From: Nocardioides abyssi
GTDB taxonomy: Bacteria > Actinomycetota > Actinomycetes > Propionibacteriales > Nocardioidaceae
Direction: 5' to 3'
NCBI RefSeq assembly: GCF_030412915.1
Contig: NZ_JAUHJR010000002.1
Location: 310,001 to 374,000, forward strand
DNA: 64,000 bases
The position numbers were made by a program, and so were the translations under genes. This document shows, one piece after another, positions 48,955 through 56,558 of the stretch (positions within the stretch are counted from its first letter, which is position 1; every line of letters begins with the position of its first letter). The notes below the pieces were generated by a model that worked only from the letters and a program-made list of their open reading frames with translations, was not told the origin of the DNA and searched no databases.

Positions 48955-49941
48955 ATGACGCGCTTCGGCTACACCCTCATGACCGAGCAGAGCGGCCCGC
49001 GGGAGCTGGTGACGTACGCCGTCGCGGCCGAGACCGCCGGCTTCGACTTCGAGGTCTCCAGCGACCACTACTCGCCGTGGCTGACCGAGCAGGGGCACGC
49101 GCCGTACGCCTGGACCACCCTCGGCGCGGTCGCCCACGCCACGGAGCGGGTGGACCTGATGACGTACGTGACCTGCCCGACGCTGCGCTACCACCCCGCC
49201 GTCGTCGCGCAGAAGGCCGCGACCCTGCAGATCCTCGCCGAGGGCCGCTTCACCCTCGGCCTGGGCAGCGGCGAGAACCTCAACGAGCACGTCGTCGGCG
49301 CCGGCTGGCCCGCCATCGGGCAGCGCCAGGAGATGCTCGTCGAGGCGGTCGAGATCATCCGCGCGCTGCACACTGGCGAGCTCGTCGACTACCGCGGCGC
49401 GCACTTCGACGTCGAGTCCGCCCGGGTCTGGGACGTCCCCGAGCAGGGTGTCGACATCGGCGTCGCCGTCGCCGGTGAGCGCGGCATGCAGCAGCTCGCG
49501 CCGCTGGCCGACCACCTCATCGCCACCGAGCCCCGCGCCGACCTCATCGAGGGCTGGAACGCCGTCGACGGCGCACCGAAGATCGGCTCGGGCGCGAAGG
49601 CGGTCGGGCAGATCCCGATCTGCTGGGGGCCCGACGAGGAGGCGGCCGTGGCACTGGCCCACGAGCAGTTCCGCTGGTTCGCCGGCGGCTGGAAGGTCAA
49701 CTCCGACCTGCCCACCCCGGCCGGCTTCTCCGGCGCCACCCAGTTCGTCCGGCCCGAGGACGTCGCCGACGCCATCCCCTGCGGCCCCGACCTCGACAAG
49801 ATCGTCGAGTCCGTCTCGGCCTTCTGGGAGGCCGGCTTCACCGACATCGCGCTGGTCCAGGTCGGCGACGCCCTGCAGGAGCAGTTCCTCACCGACGCCG
49901 CCGTCCCGCTGCTCGACAAGCTCCGCGCCGCCGCCCCGTGA
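48955..49941 (+). CDS. F420-dependent LLM oxidoreductase (TIGR03557-like)
   Basis: 328 residues. FGYTLMTEQSGPRELVTYAV, FDFEVSSDHYSPWLTEQGHA and GRFTLGLGSGENLNEHVVGA are close to F420-dependent glucose-6-phosphate dehydrogenase-like enzymes. VVAQKAATLQILAEGRFTLG and YHPAVVAQK form the F420 phosphate site. C-terminal DIALVQVGDALQEQFL. Substrate unknown. Followed by a pair of dispersed repeats. Confidence 0.88.
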   Translation: MTRFGYTLMTEQSGPRELVTYAVAAETAGFDFEVSSDHYSPWLTEQGHAPYAWTTLGAVAHATERVDLMTYVTCPTLRYHPAVVAQKAATLQILAEGRFTLGLGSGENLNEHVVGAGWPAIGQRQEMLVEAVEIIRALHTGELVDYRGAHFDVESARVWDVPEQGVDIGVAVAGERGMQQLAPLADHLIATEPRADLIEGWNAVDGAPKIGSGAKAVGQIPICWGPDEEAAVALAHEQFRWFAGGWKVNSDLPTPAGFSGATQFVRPEDVADAIPCGPDLDKIVESVSAFWEAGFTDIALVQVGDALQEQFLTDAAVPLLDKLRAAAP

Positions 49942-49953
49942 CCGCCCCCACCG

Positions 49954-49990
49954 CTGGTTGAGGAAGGCGCGCAGCGCCTGTCTCGAAACC
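49954..49990. repeat. Dispersed element, forward copy
   Basis: GCTGGTTGAGGAAGGCGCGC then AGCGCCTGTCTCGAAACC. Core GGCGC/GCGCC pairs. It starts 13 bases after the F420 oxidoreductase stop. Confidence 0.7.
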
Positions 49991-50042
49991 CGGTGCGATG
50001 CCTGCGGCCTGGCGGTGGTCGCCGCCCTGCGCGGGTGCAGGG

Positions 50043-50087
50043 ATTTCGACACGCTCAGGCGCTGCACGCCTTCGCGGCTCAACCAGC
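50043..50087. repeat. Dispersed element, inverted copy supplying a stop codon
   Basis: ATTTCGACACGCTCAGGCGC then TGCACGCC and ending TCGCGGCTCAACCAGC. Opposite in orientation to 49954-49990, giving a two-element cluster. Its GCTGGTTGAG end encodes the last codons and TGA (50079-50081) of the minus-strand DUF429 gene. Confidence 0.65.
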
Positions 50088-51815
50088 GGGGGCGCGGAGC
50101 TTGTCGAGGCGCTGGCGCAGGAGCGGCGAGCGGTGGGCGTTGCCGTGCAGCTCGACGTACTGCTCGCCGAAGACCGCGAGGAGGGCGTCGTCGAGGCGGC
50201 GGACCGCGCCGGGCGGGTAGCGGTAGTCCATCCGTTCGTTGAGGCCGATCGCGAGGGTGGGCCGCAGGACGTCGCCGAGCTCGTCGAGCGAGGTGATGCC
50301 GAGCTCCAGGAGGAGCCCGGAGATCCAGGCGTAGTGGTCGGTGCGCGACCAGCCGGCGTCGGCGTACTGCCCGGCGAGGAACGCCGCCAGCTCGCGCGGG
50401 TCCAGGCGCGGGTCGTCGTCCTCGACCGCCGGGAGCTGGGCCGCGGGCTCGGGGCGGAGCCGCTCGCGGATGGCGGAGAACTCGCGGTCGGCGAGCTCCA
50501 GCAGCCCGGCGGCGAGGGTGAACCGGCGGTCGAACTCCGGCGCGTGCTCCTCGGGCACCGACCCCTTGTAGCGGATGTCGTGCTCGAACTCCGCCCACGC
50601 GTGCTGCACCACCGTGCGCACCTGCACCTGGGCGACGCGCCCGCGCAGACCGGCGTACGCCGCCTGGGACTCGCGCGCGGCGTCGAGCGCGACCAGCAGG
50701 TGGCGCGAGGCGTACCCCCACCGCCCCTCGCTGGCGGTCTGCTGGCCCATGTCGCGGTCGTCGTGGACGACGACCTGGTCGGCGAGGAGGCCGGCGACCG
50801 CCTCGACGTCGTCCTGGACGTAGGTGATGACCCGGACGCCGAGCTGGTCGGTGATGTCGGTGAGCGGCGCCGGGTACATCGGCTGGCCGTCGCGCACCCG
50901 GCCGGCCTTCTCGGCGAACGACACGACCGACTTGGTGCGCCCGGTGACGGTCAGGTAGTTGATGCCGGCCTCGTCGAGGATCGAGGTGACCAGGGCGACC
51001 GCCTGCTCGCCGGCGGCCGACAGCTCGGCGTGCTGCGCGGCGTACGCCTGGATCGCCGAGCGGATCGCGGTGCTCTCGTCGGGCAGCGACGGGGTGACGA
51101 TGTAGCCCTCGGCGAGGTCCCCGTAGACCGTGGTGCGGTCGGGGTGCAGGTCGGAGAAGCGCGCGACGTAGGCGCACACGACCGCGTCGACCTGGTCCTC
51201 GGCGACCCGCAGCTGGCTCTTGCGGGTCGCGGCCTCGACGGCGCGGCACAGCGCGGCCCAGGCGCCGCCGTCGCCACCGGTGTCGGTGCGCACGACCGAC
51301 TCGACGTGGGTCATCAGCGTCAGCAGCTCGCTGCGCAGCAGGTCGACGTCGCGGCCGCGCTTGTCCTTGTACTTCAGGGTCTTCTGGAGCCCGAACAGCA
51401 CGATCGTGGCCGGGTGGGGGTAGACCTCGATCGCCCGCCGCGCGCGCCCGGAGCGGGGGTCCATGTCGAGGCCGAGCCGCTTGCACACCCGCGCGCCCCG
51501 GGGGCCGTCGCGGAACTCCGGCTTGGACAGGTTCGAGGGGTGGCAGCCGGCCTCGAACCGGCGGAAGTCCTTGGTCAGCGCCTTCTCCGCCGGGCGCGAC
51601 CCGGTCTCGTTGCGCACGACCAGGGGCGCGTCGACGGCGACCAGGCACGGCCCCTCGACGTACGCCGCGAGCCGCTCGACGATCTCCTCGTCGGTGCGCA
51701 CCGCGGAGACGTGCACGAGCGCGCCGTCCTCGTCGAGCACGGCCAGGCCGGTGGGCTGGCGCTCGCCCCAGGCGAGGTCGATGCCGATGTGGTGCACCGG
51801 CCCAGCATGGCGCAC
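50079..51815 (-). CDS. DUF429 - RelA/SpoT nucleotidyltransferase fusion, 578 aa
   Basis: Residues 6-235 are DUF429, a predicted RNase H-like nuclease fold: HHIGIDLAWGERQPTGLAVL, CLVAVDAPLVVRNETGSRPA, IEVYPHPATIVLFGLQKTLK, AEDQVDAVVCAYVARF. Residues 250-450 are a (p)ppGpp-synthetase fold: VTGRTKSVVSFAEKAGR (ATP loop), ITDQLGVRVITYVQDDVEAV, GRWGYASRHLLVAL, QVQVRTVVQHAWAEFEHDIR. The usual catalytic Glu of ExQxRT is Gln. The C-terminus (460-578) is uncharacterised. GTG start 6 bases after TAGTGT; a TTG two codons earlier is possible. It might make an alarmone or a related nucleotide, or be regulatory. Divergent from the flavin monooxygenase. Confidence 0.75.
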   Translation of the reverse strand: MRHAGPVHHIGIDLAWGERQPTGLAVLDEDGALVHVSAVRTDEEIVERLAAYVEGPCLVAVDAPLVVRNETGSRPAEKALTKDFRRFEAGCHPSNLSKPEFRDGPRGARVCKRLGLDMDPRSGRARRAIEVYPHPATIVLFGLQKTLKYKDKRGRDVDLLRSELLTLMTHVESVVRTDTGGDGGAWAALCRAVEAATRKSQLRVAEDQVDAVVCAYVARFSDLHPDRTTVYGDLAEGYIVTPSLPDESTAIRSAIQAYAAQHAELSAAGEQAVALVTSILDEAGINYLTVTGRTKSVVSFAEKAGRVRDGQPMYPAPLTDITDQLGVRVITYVQDDVEAVAGLLADQVVVHDDRDMGQQTASEGRWGYASRHLLVALDAARESQAAYAGLRGRVAQVQVRTVVQHAWAEFEHDIRYKGSVPEEHAPEFDRRFTLAAGLLELADREFSAIRERLRPEPAAQLPAVEDDDPRLDPRELAAFLAGQYADAGWSRTDHYAWISGLLLELGITSLDELGDVLRPTLAIGLNERMDYRYPPGAVRRLDDALLAVFGEQYVELHGNAHRSPLLRQRLDKLRAPAG

Positions 51816-51821
51816 CGTCAA

Positions 51822-51869
51822 ACACTAGAGTGCCGCTCTACTTACCGACCGGTCACCGCGACGGTCGGT
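51822..51869. promoter_or_regulatory. Divergent promoter with two inverted repeats
   Basis: The -10 of the DUF429 gene (TAGTGT, minus strand, 51822-51827) overlaps TAGAG (51826-51830) and CTCTA (51836-51840), a TetR-style inverted repeat. ACCGACCG (51844-51851) and CGGTCGGT (51862-51869) pair in the 5' leader of the monooxygenase. No regulator gene is adjacent. Confidence 0.5.
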
Positions 51870-51888
51870 CCCAGGGGAGGGGACCACC

Positions 51889-53226
51889 ATCAGCACCAGC
51901 ACGTACGCCGTCGTCGGCGCCGGCCCGTCGGGCCTCGCGGCCGCGCGCAACCTGCAGCGCCTCGGCCTGCCGTTCACCGGCTACGAGCTGAGCCACGACG
52001 TCGGCGGCCTGTGGGACATCGACGCCCCGCGCAGCACCGTCTACGAGTCCGCGCACCTGATCTCGTCGAGGTCCACGACCCAGTTCGCCGAGTTCCCGAT
52101 GGCCGACGACGTCGCGGACTACCCGAGCCACCGCGAGCTCAAGCGCTACTTCGGCGACTTCGCCACCCACTTCGGGCTGCGCGATCACTACCGCTTCAGC
52201 ACCGAGGTCACCCGCGCCGAGCCCGTCCCTGCCGACGACCCGCGCGGCGGGTGGCTGGTCACCAGCACCGGCCCCGACGGCACGACCTCGACCGAGCACC
52301 ACGCCGGCCTCGTCGTCGCCAACGGCACGCTCAGCGAGCCCAACGTCCCGACCTTCCGCGGCTCCTTCGACGGCGAGGTGATGCACACCAGCGCCTACAA
52401 GCGGGCCGAGGTGTTCGCCGGCAAGCGGGTGCTGATCGTCGGCGCCGGCAACTCCGGCTGCGACATCGCCGTCGACGCCGTCCACCACGCGGCGTCGGTC
52501 GACATGAGCGTGCGGCGCGGTTACTGGTTCGTGCCGAAGTACCTCTTCGGCAAGCCCTCGGACACCCTCAACCAGCGCAAGCCGCTGCCGCCGAAGATCA
52601 AGCAGGCGGTCGACTCGCGGGTGCTGCGGATGTTCACCGGCGACCCGACCCGGTTCGGCTTCCCGGCGCCCGACCACAAGATCTACGAGTCCCACCCGAT
52701 CGTGAACTCGCTGGTCCTGCACCACCTCGGCCACGGCGACCTGAGCGTCAAGCCCGACGTCGACCGGTTCGACGGCAGCGACGTCGTCTTCGCCGACGGG
52801 TCGCGGGCGGCGTACGACCTCGTGGTGCTGGCGACCGGCTACCGCCTGCACTACCCCTTCCTCGACCGCGAGCACCTGGCCTGGACCCGCTGGTCGCCGG
52901 ACCTCTACCTCAACATCTTCAGCCCCGCCCAGCGCGACCTGTTCGTGCTCGGCATGGTCGAGGCGTCGGGGTTGGGCTGGCAGGGCCGCTACGAGCAGGC
53001 CGAGCTGGTCGCCTCCTACCTCCGCGCCCGCGCGGACGACCCCGAGGCGGCCGCCGAGCTCGACCGGCGCGTGCAGGGGCCGGCGCCGGACCTGACCGGC
53101 GGCTACCGGTACCTCGGCCTCGAGCGGATGTCGTACTACGTCAACAAGGACGCCTACCGGACCGCCGTCCGGGAGCACACCGCCCGCCTCCTGGCCGGCA
53201 CGAGCACCGGAGCCGGCCGTGGCTGA
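51889..53226 (+). CDS. Flavin-containing monooxygenase, apparent ATC start
   Basis: 445 residues. TYAVVGAGPSGLAAARNLQR binds FAD, FDGEVMHTSAYK is the FMO fingerprint (FxGxxxHxxxYK), and VLIVGAGNSGCDIAVDAVHH binds NADPH. WDIDAPRSTVYESAHLISSR is typical of Baeyer-Villiger/FMO enzymes. In this frame there is a stop at 51826 and no ATG, GTG or TTG before 52099, which would delete the FAD motif. ATC at 51889 follows GGGGAGGGG by 6 bases and aligns with the expected start. Either a rare start or a base error. Linked to an SBF transporter and an epimerase, suggesting ketone or terpenoid use. Confidence 0.85.
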   Translation: MSTSTYAVVGAGPSGLAAARNLQRLGLPFTGYELSHDVGGLWDIDAPRSTVYESAHLISSRSTTQFAEFPMADDVADYPSHRELKRYFGDFATHFGLRDHYRFSTEVTRAEPVPADDPRGGWLVTSTGPDGTTSTEHHAGLVVANGTLSEPNVPTFRGSFDGEVMHTSAYKRAEVFAGKRVLIVGAGNSGCDIAVDAVHHAASVDMSVRRGYWFVPKYLFGKPSDTLNQRKPLPPKIKQAVDSRVLRMFTGDPTRFGFPAPDHKIYESHPIVNSLVLHHLGHGDLSVKPDVDRFDGSDVVFADGSRAAYDLVVLATGYRLHYPFLDREHLAWTRWSPDLYLNIFSPAQRDLFVLGMVEASGLGWQGRYEQAELVASYLRARADDPEAAAELDRRVQGPAPDLTGGYRYLGLERMSYYVNKDAYRTAVREHTARLLAGTSTGAGRG

Positions 53227-54142
53227 CGTCGACACCGTCCGGATCGCCTTCGAGGAGGGCTCGCTGACGACGCTGAAGATCGTCATCGGCGCGATCCTCT
53301 TCGGCATCGCCCTCGACACCAGGCTCGAGGACTTCAAGGTCGCGGTACGCCGCCCCGGCACCATCGCGATCGGCGTGCTCGCGCAGTTCCTGGTGCTGCC
53401 GGCGCTGACCTTCCTGCTGACCCTCGTCCTGCAGGTGCGCGGCTCGGTGGCGCTCGGCATGATCCTGGTGGCCTGCTGCCCGCCGGGGAACGTCTCCAAC
53501 ATCCTCACCCACCGGGCGAAGGGCGACGTCGCGCTGTCGGTGTCGATGACGACCGTCGGCAACCTGCTGGCGATCTTCCTCATGCCGCTCAACGTCGCGC
53601 TGTGGGGCTCGCTGCACCCGACCGGCCAGGACGTGCTGCAGGACATCGAGCTGTCCGCGGTCGACATGCTCAGCGAGATCGGCTTCGTCATCGGCCTGCC
53701 GTTCGTCGCCGGCATCACCATCGCCCGGCTGTGGCCGACCGTCGCCGCCCGCGCGGGCAAGATCATCGGACCGCTGGCGTTCCTCGCCCTCGGCGCCGTC
53801 ATCGTCATCGGCGTCAGCAACAACTGGGGCGTCTTCGTCGACTACATCGGCATCGTCGTGGTCGCCGTCCTCCTCCACGACGCGGTCGCGCTGCTCATCG
53901 GCTACGGCATCGCCAGGGCGACCCGCCTGCCCGACCGCAGCACCCGGGCGATGACCTTCGAGGTCGGCATCCGCAACGCGGGGCTCGGCCTGCTGCTGGT
54001 CTTCACCTACTTCGACGGCCTCGGCGGGATGGCGCTCGTCGCCGCCTGGTGGGGCATCTGGGACATCATCGCCGGGCTGGCCGTCGCCGCCTGGTGGGGC
54101 CGTCGGGCCCCGCGCGAGCAGAAGGTGGGAGCACCCGCATGA
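53219..54142 (+). CDS. Bile acid:sodium symporter (SBF) family transporter
   Basis: 307 residues, 9-10 membrane helices. LKIVIGAILFGIALDTRLED, IAIGVLAQFLVLPALTFLLT, MILVACCPPGNVSNILTHRA (the SBF crossover motif with Cys-Cys-Pro-Pro-Gly-Asn) and GIRNAGLGLLLVFTYF are diagnostic. Likely sodium-coupled import of an organic anion. GTG start overlaps the monooxygenase by 8 bases; its stop overlaps the epimerase ATG (ATGA). Confidence 0.9.
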   Translation: MADVDTVRIAFEEGSLTTLKIVIGAILFGIALDTRLEDFKVAVRRPGTIAIGVLAQFLVLPALTFLLTLVLQVRGSVALGMILVACCPPGNVSNILTHRAKGDVALSVSMTTVGNLLAIFLMPLNVALWGSLHPTGQDVLQDIELSAVDMLSEIGFVIGLPFVAGITIARLWPTVAARAGKIIGPLAFLALGAVIVIGVSNNWGVFVDYIGIVVVAVLLHDAVALLIGYGIARATRLPDRSTRAMTFEVGIRNAGLGLLLVFTYFDGLGGMALVAAWWGIWDIIAGLAVAAWWGRRAPREQKVGAPA

Positions 54143-55104
54143 CCGAGCAGCACCCCCCGACCACCCGGACCGTCCTGGTCACCGGCGGCAACGGGTTCCT
54201 CGGCTCCTCGGTGGTCCGCGGGCTCGCCGCCGGCGGCCACCGGGTCGTCAGCGCCGACCTGCGCGAGCCCCAGGAGCCCGTGCCGGGCGTCGAGCACGTC
54301 GTCTGCGACGTCACCGACGCCGCAGCGGTCCGCGCGGCCTTCGCCGGCCGATCGGTGGAGGTCGTGGTCCACCTCGCCTCGATCGTCACCCCCGGCAAGG
54401 ACTCCTCCCGCGAGCTCGAGCGCCGCGTCGACGTCGACGGGACCCGGCACGTCCTCGACGCGTGCCTGGCCTCGGGCGTGCGCCGCGTGGTCGTCTCGTC
54501 CAGCGGCGCCGCCTACGGCTACCACCCCGACAACCCCGCCTGGTTGACCGAGGACGACCCGGTCCGCGGCAACGAGGTCTTCGCCTACTCCCACCACAAG
54601 CGGCTGGTCGAGGAGATGCTCGCCGAGCTCCGCCGCACCCACCCCGAGCTGGAGCAGGTCGTGCTGCGCATCGGCACGATCCTCGGCGAGACGGTCGACA
54701 ACCAGATCACCGCGCTCTTCGAGTCCACGCGGCTGCTCAAGGTGCGCGGGTCGGACTCGCCGTTCGTCTTCATCTGGGACACCGACGTCGTCGCGATCAT
54801 CCAGCGCGCGGTGACCGGCGAGGTGACCGGCATCTTCAACGTCGCCGGCGACGGCGCGATGACCGTCGACGAGATCGCCGCCGAGCTGGGCAAGCCGACC
54901 CTGGCGATCCCCGAGAAGCTGCTCCAGGCCGGCCTGTGGGTCGGGCGCCGCCTCGGGCTCACGGCGTACGGCCCCGAGCAGACGATCTTCCTCAAGCACC
55001 GCCCGGTGCTCGACAACACCCGCCTCAAGACCGTCCTCGGCCACACCCCCTCGCGCACCACCCGCGAGGCGTTCGCGTCCTGGCGCGCCGCACGGGGGAT
55101 CTGA
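54139..55104 (+). CDS. NAD-dependent epimerase/dehydratase (extended SDR)
   Basis: 321 residues. TVLVTGGNGFLGSSVVRGLA holds the GxxGxxG NAD motif (16-22). VVVSSSGAAYGYHPDNPAWL gives the catalytic Ser, and FAYSHHKRLVEEML the Tyr150-x-x-x-Lys154 pair. GIFNVAGDGAMTVDEIAAEL is typical of UDP-glucose-4-epimerase-like SDRs. In this operon it more likely reduces or oxidises a product of the monooxygenase than a sugar. Terminator follows. Confidence 0.88.
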   Translation: MTEQHPPTTRTVLVTGGNGFLGSSVVRGLAAGGHRVVSADLREPQEPVPGVEHVVCDVTDAAAVRAAFAGRSVEVVVHLASIVTPGKDSSRELERRVDVDGTRHVLDACLASGVRRVVVSSSGAAYGYHPDNPAWLTEDDPVRGNEVFAYSHHKRLVEEMLAELRRTHPELEQVVLRIGTILGETVDNQITALFESTRLLKVRGSDSPFVFIWDTDVVAIIQRAVTGEVTGIFNVAGDGAMTVDEIAAELGKPTLAIPEKLLQAGLWVGRRLGLTAYGPEQTIFLKHRPVLDNTRLKTVLGHTPSRTTREAFASWRAARGI

Positions 55105-55117
55105 AGCCTCCCACTGC

Positions 55118-55169
55118 GGCCTCGTGATGCCAGGAGTGCGCCCGGGCGCACGCCCAGCATCACGAGGCC
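55118..55169. terminator. Long palindrome, dispersed family B
   Basis: Arms of 26 bases meet without a loop at CCC|GGG (55143/55144), three mismatches. Starts GGCCTCGTGATGCC and ends CAGCATCACGAGGCC, then GGGGGTGGG. Same pattern and setting (convergent genes) as 22031-22080. Confidence 0.65.
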
Positions 55170-55183
55170 GGGGGTGGGCCGCC

Positions 55184-56509
55184 TCAGGCGAGCAGGTCGC
55201 GGGTGATGCCGGCGAGGTCGGTGACCCCGCTGAGGGCCATGGTCAGGTCGAGCTCGGCCATCAGGTGCTCCATGACCGCGCGGACGCCGTCCTCGCCGGC
55301 GAGCGCGAGGCCGTAGACCCAGGGCCGGCCGACGAGCACGGCCTGCGCACCAAGCGCGAGCGCCTTGAAGGCGTCCGCCCCGCTGCGGACGCCGCTGTCG
55401 AAGAGCACCGGCACCCGCCCGCCGACGGTGTCGACCACCGCCGGCAGCGCGTCGAGGGAGGCGATGGCGCCGTCGACCTGGCGGCCACCGTGGTTGGAGA
55501 CGACGATCCCGTCGACGCCGTGCTCGAGCGCGAGCTGGGCGTCGCGCGGGTCCTGGATGCCCTTGAGCACGATCGGCAGCGAGGTCCGGTCGCGCAGGTA
55601 GGCCAGGTCGTCCCAGGTCAGCGACGACCGGGAGAAGACGTCGAGGAAGGTCTCGACCGCCGCCCGCGGCACCGGCGAGCGCAGGTTGTCGCGGAAGCGG
55701 CCGGGGTAGTGCCGCGTCATCGAGAGCAGCGCCCGCACCGCGGCGGGGGTGGGCCGCGGCTGCGGGCCGGCGACGGCCGGCGGGTTCGCGGCGCGGTGCT
55801 CGGCGAGCGAGCGGAAGTGCGGGTCGCTGACGTACTGCGCGATCCCCTCGGCCCGCGCGAACGGCAGGTAGGCGAGGTCCAGGTCGCGGGTGCGCCAGCC
55901 CAGGACGTGGGTGTCGAGGGTGACGACCAGCGCGTCGCTGCCGATCGCCTCCGCGCGGCGCACGAACGAGTCAACGACACCGTCGTCCTTGGACCAGTAG
56001 AGCTGGTACCAGCGCGGTGAGTCGCCGAGGTCGCTGGCGACCTCCTCCATCGGCACCGACGCCTGGGTCGAGAGCACCATCGGCACGCCGAGCGACCGGG
56101 CCGCGCGTGCGACCGCGTGCTCGGCCTCGCGGTGGGCCATCTCCAGCACGCCGATCGGGGCGAGGAGGTACGGCGAGGGCAGCCGGCGGCCGAACAGCTC
56201 CACGGACTGGCTGCGCTGCTCGACGTCGACCAGCATCCGCGGCACGATCCGGTGCCGGTCGAACGCCTCGGTGTTGGCGCGCACGGTCCGCTGCTGGCCG
56301 GCACCGCCGGCGACGTACGACCACGCCTGCGGGCTCATCCGCCGCTGCGCCGCCGCCTCCAGGGCGGCCGGCTCGACCGGCACCGCCGGGCGGCGGCCGA
56401 AGACGCCCTCGCGGTAGATCCGCGCCTGCACCTCGCGCCCCACGCTCGTCGCGGCCTCCACGGCCCGCTCCGCCATCCGGCCCACCTGCTGCACCGTCTC
56501 GCTCGTCAC
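55184..56509 (-). CDS. FMN-dependent 2-hydroxy-acid oxidase (lactate 2-monooxygenase type)
   Basis: 441 residues. SPYLLAPIGVLEMAHREAEH, GVPMVLSTQASVPMEEVASD, LPIVLKGIQDPRDAQLALEH (catalytic Lys) and VDGIVVSNHGGRQVDGAIAS (active His, Arg) are the alpha-hydroxy-acid oxidase motifs. VPVLFDSGVRSGADAFKALA and GAQAVLVGRPWVYGLALAG bind FMN phosphate. The length and N-terminal REVQARIYREGVFGRRP match lactate 2-monooxygenase more than the shorter dehydrogenases. GTG start follows CAGACT by 7 bases. Confidence 0.88.
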   Translation of the reverse strand: MTSETVQQVGRMAERAVEAATSVGREVQARIYREGVFGRRPAVPVEPAALEAAAQRRMSPQAWSYVAGGAGQQRTVRANTEAFDRHRIVPRMLVDVEQRSQSVELFGRRLPSPYLLAPIGVLEMAHREAEHAVARAARSLGVPMVLSTQASVPMEEVASDLGDSPRWYQLYWSKDDGVVDSFVRRAEAIGSDALVVTLDTHVLGWRTRDLDLAYLPFARAEGIAQYVSDPHFRSLAEHRAANPPAVAGPQPRPTPAAVRALLSMTRHYPGRFRDNLRSPVPRAAVETFLDVFSRSSLTWDDLAYLRDRTSLPIVLKGIQDPRDAQLALEHGVDGIVVSNHGGRQVDGAIASLDALPAVVDTVGGRVPVLFDSGVRSGADAFKALALGAQAVLVGRPWVYGLALAGEDGVRAVMEHLMAELDLTMALSGVTDLAGITRDLLA

Positions 56510-56558
56510 GAGGACCAGTCTGCCGTGACGTCGCTCACCGCACCTCGTTGGACGTCGC

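Noticed and set aside
50079-51815. Defence island or toxin-antitoxin locus around the RelA/SpoT fusion
   Set aside because: Neighbours are metabolic genes; no small partner ORF, phage or nuclease gene was seen.
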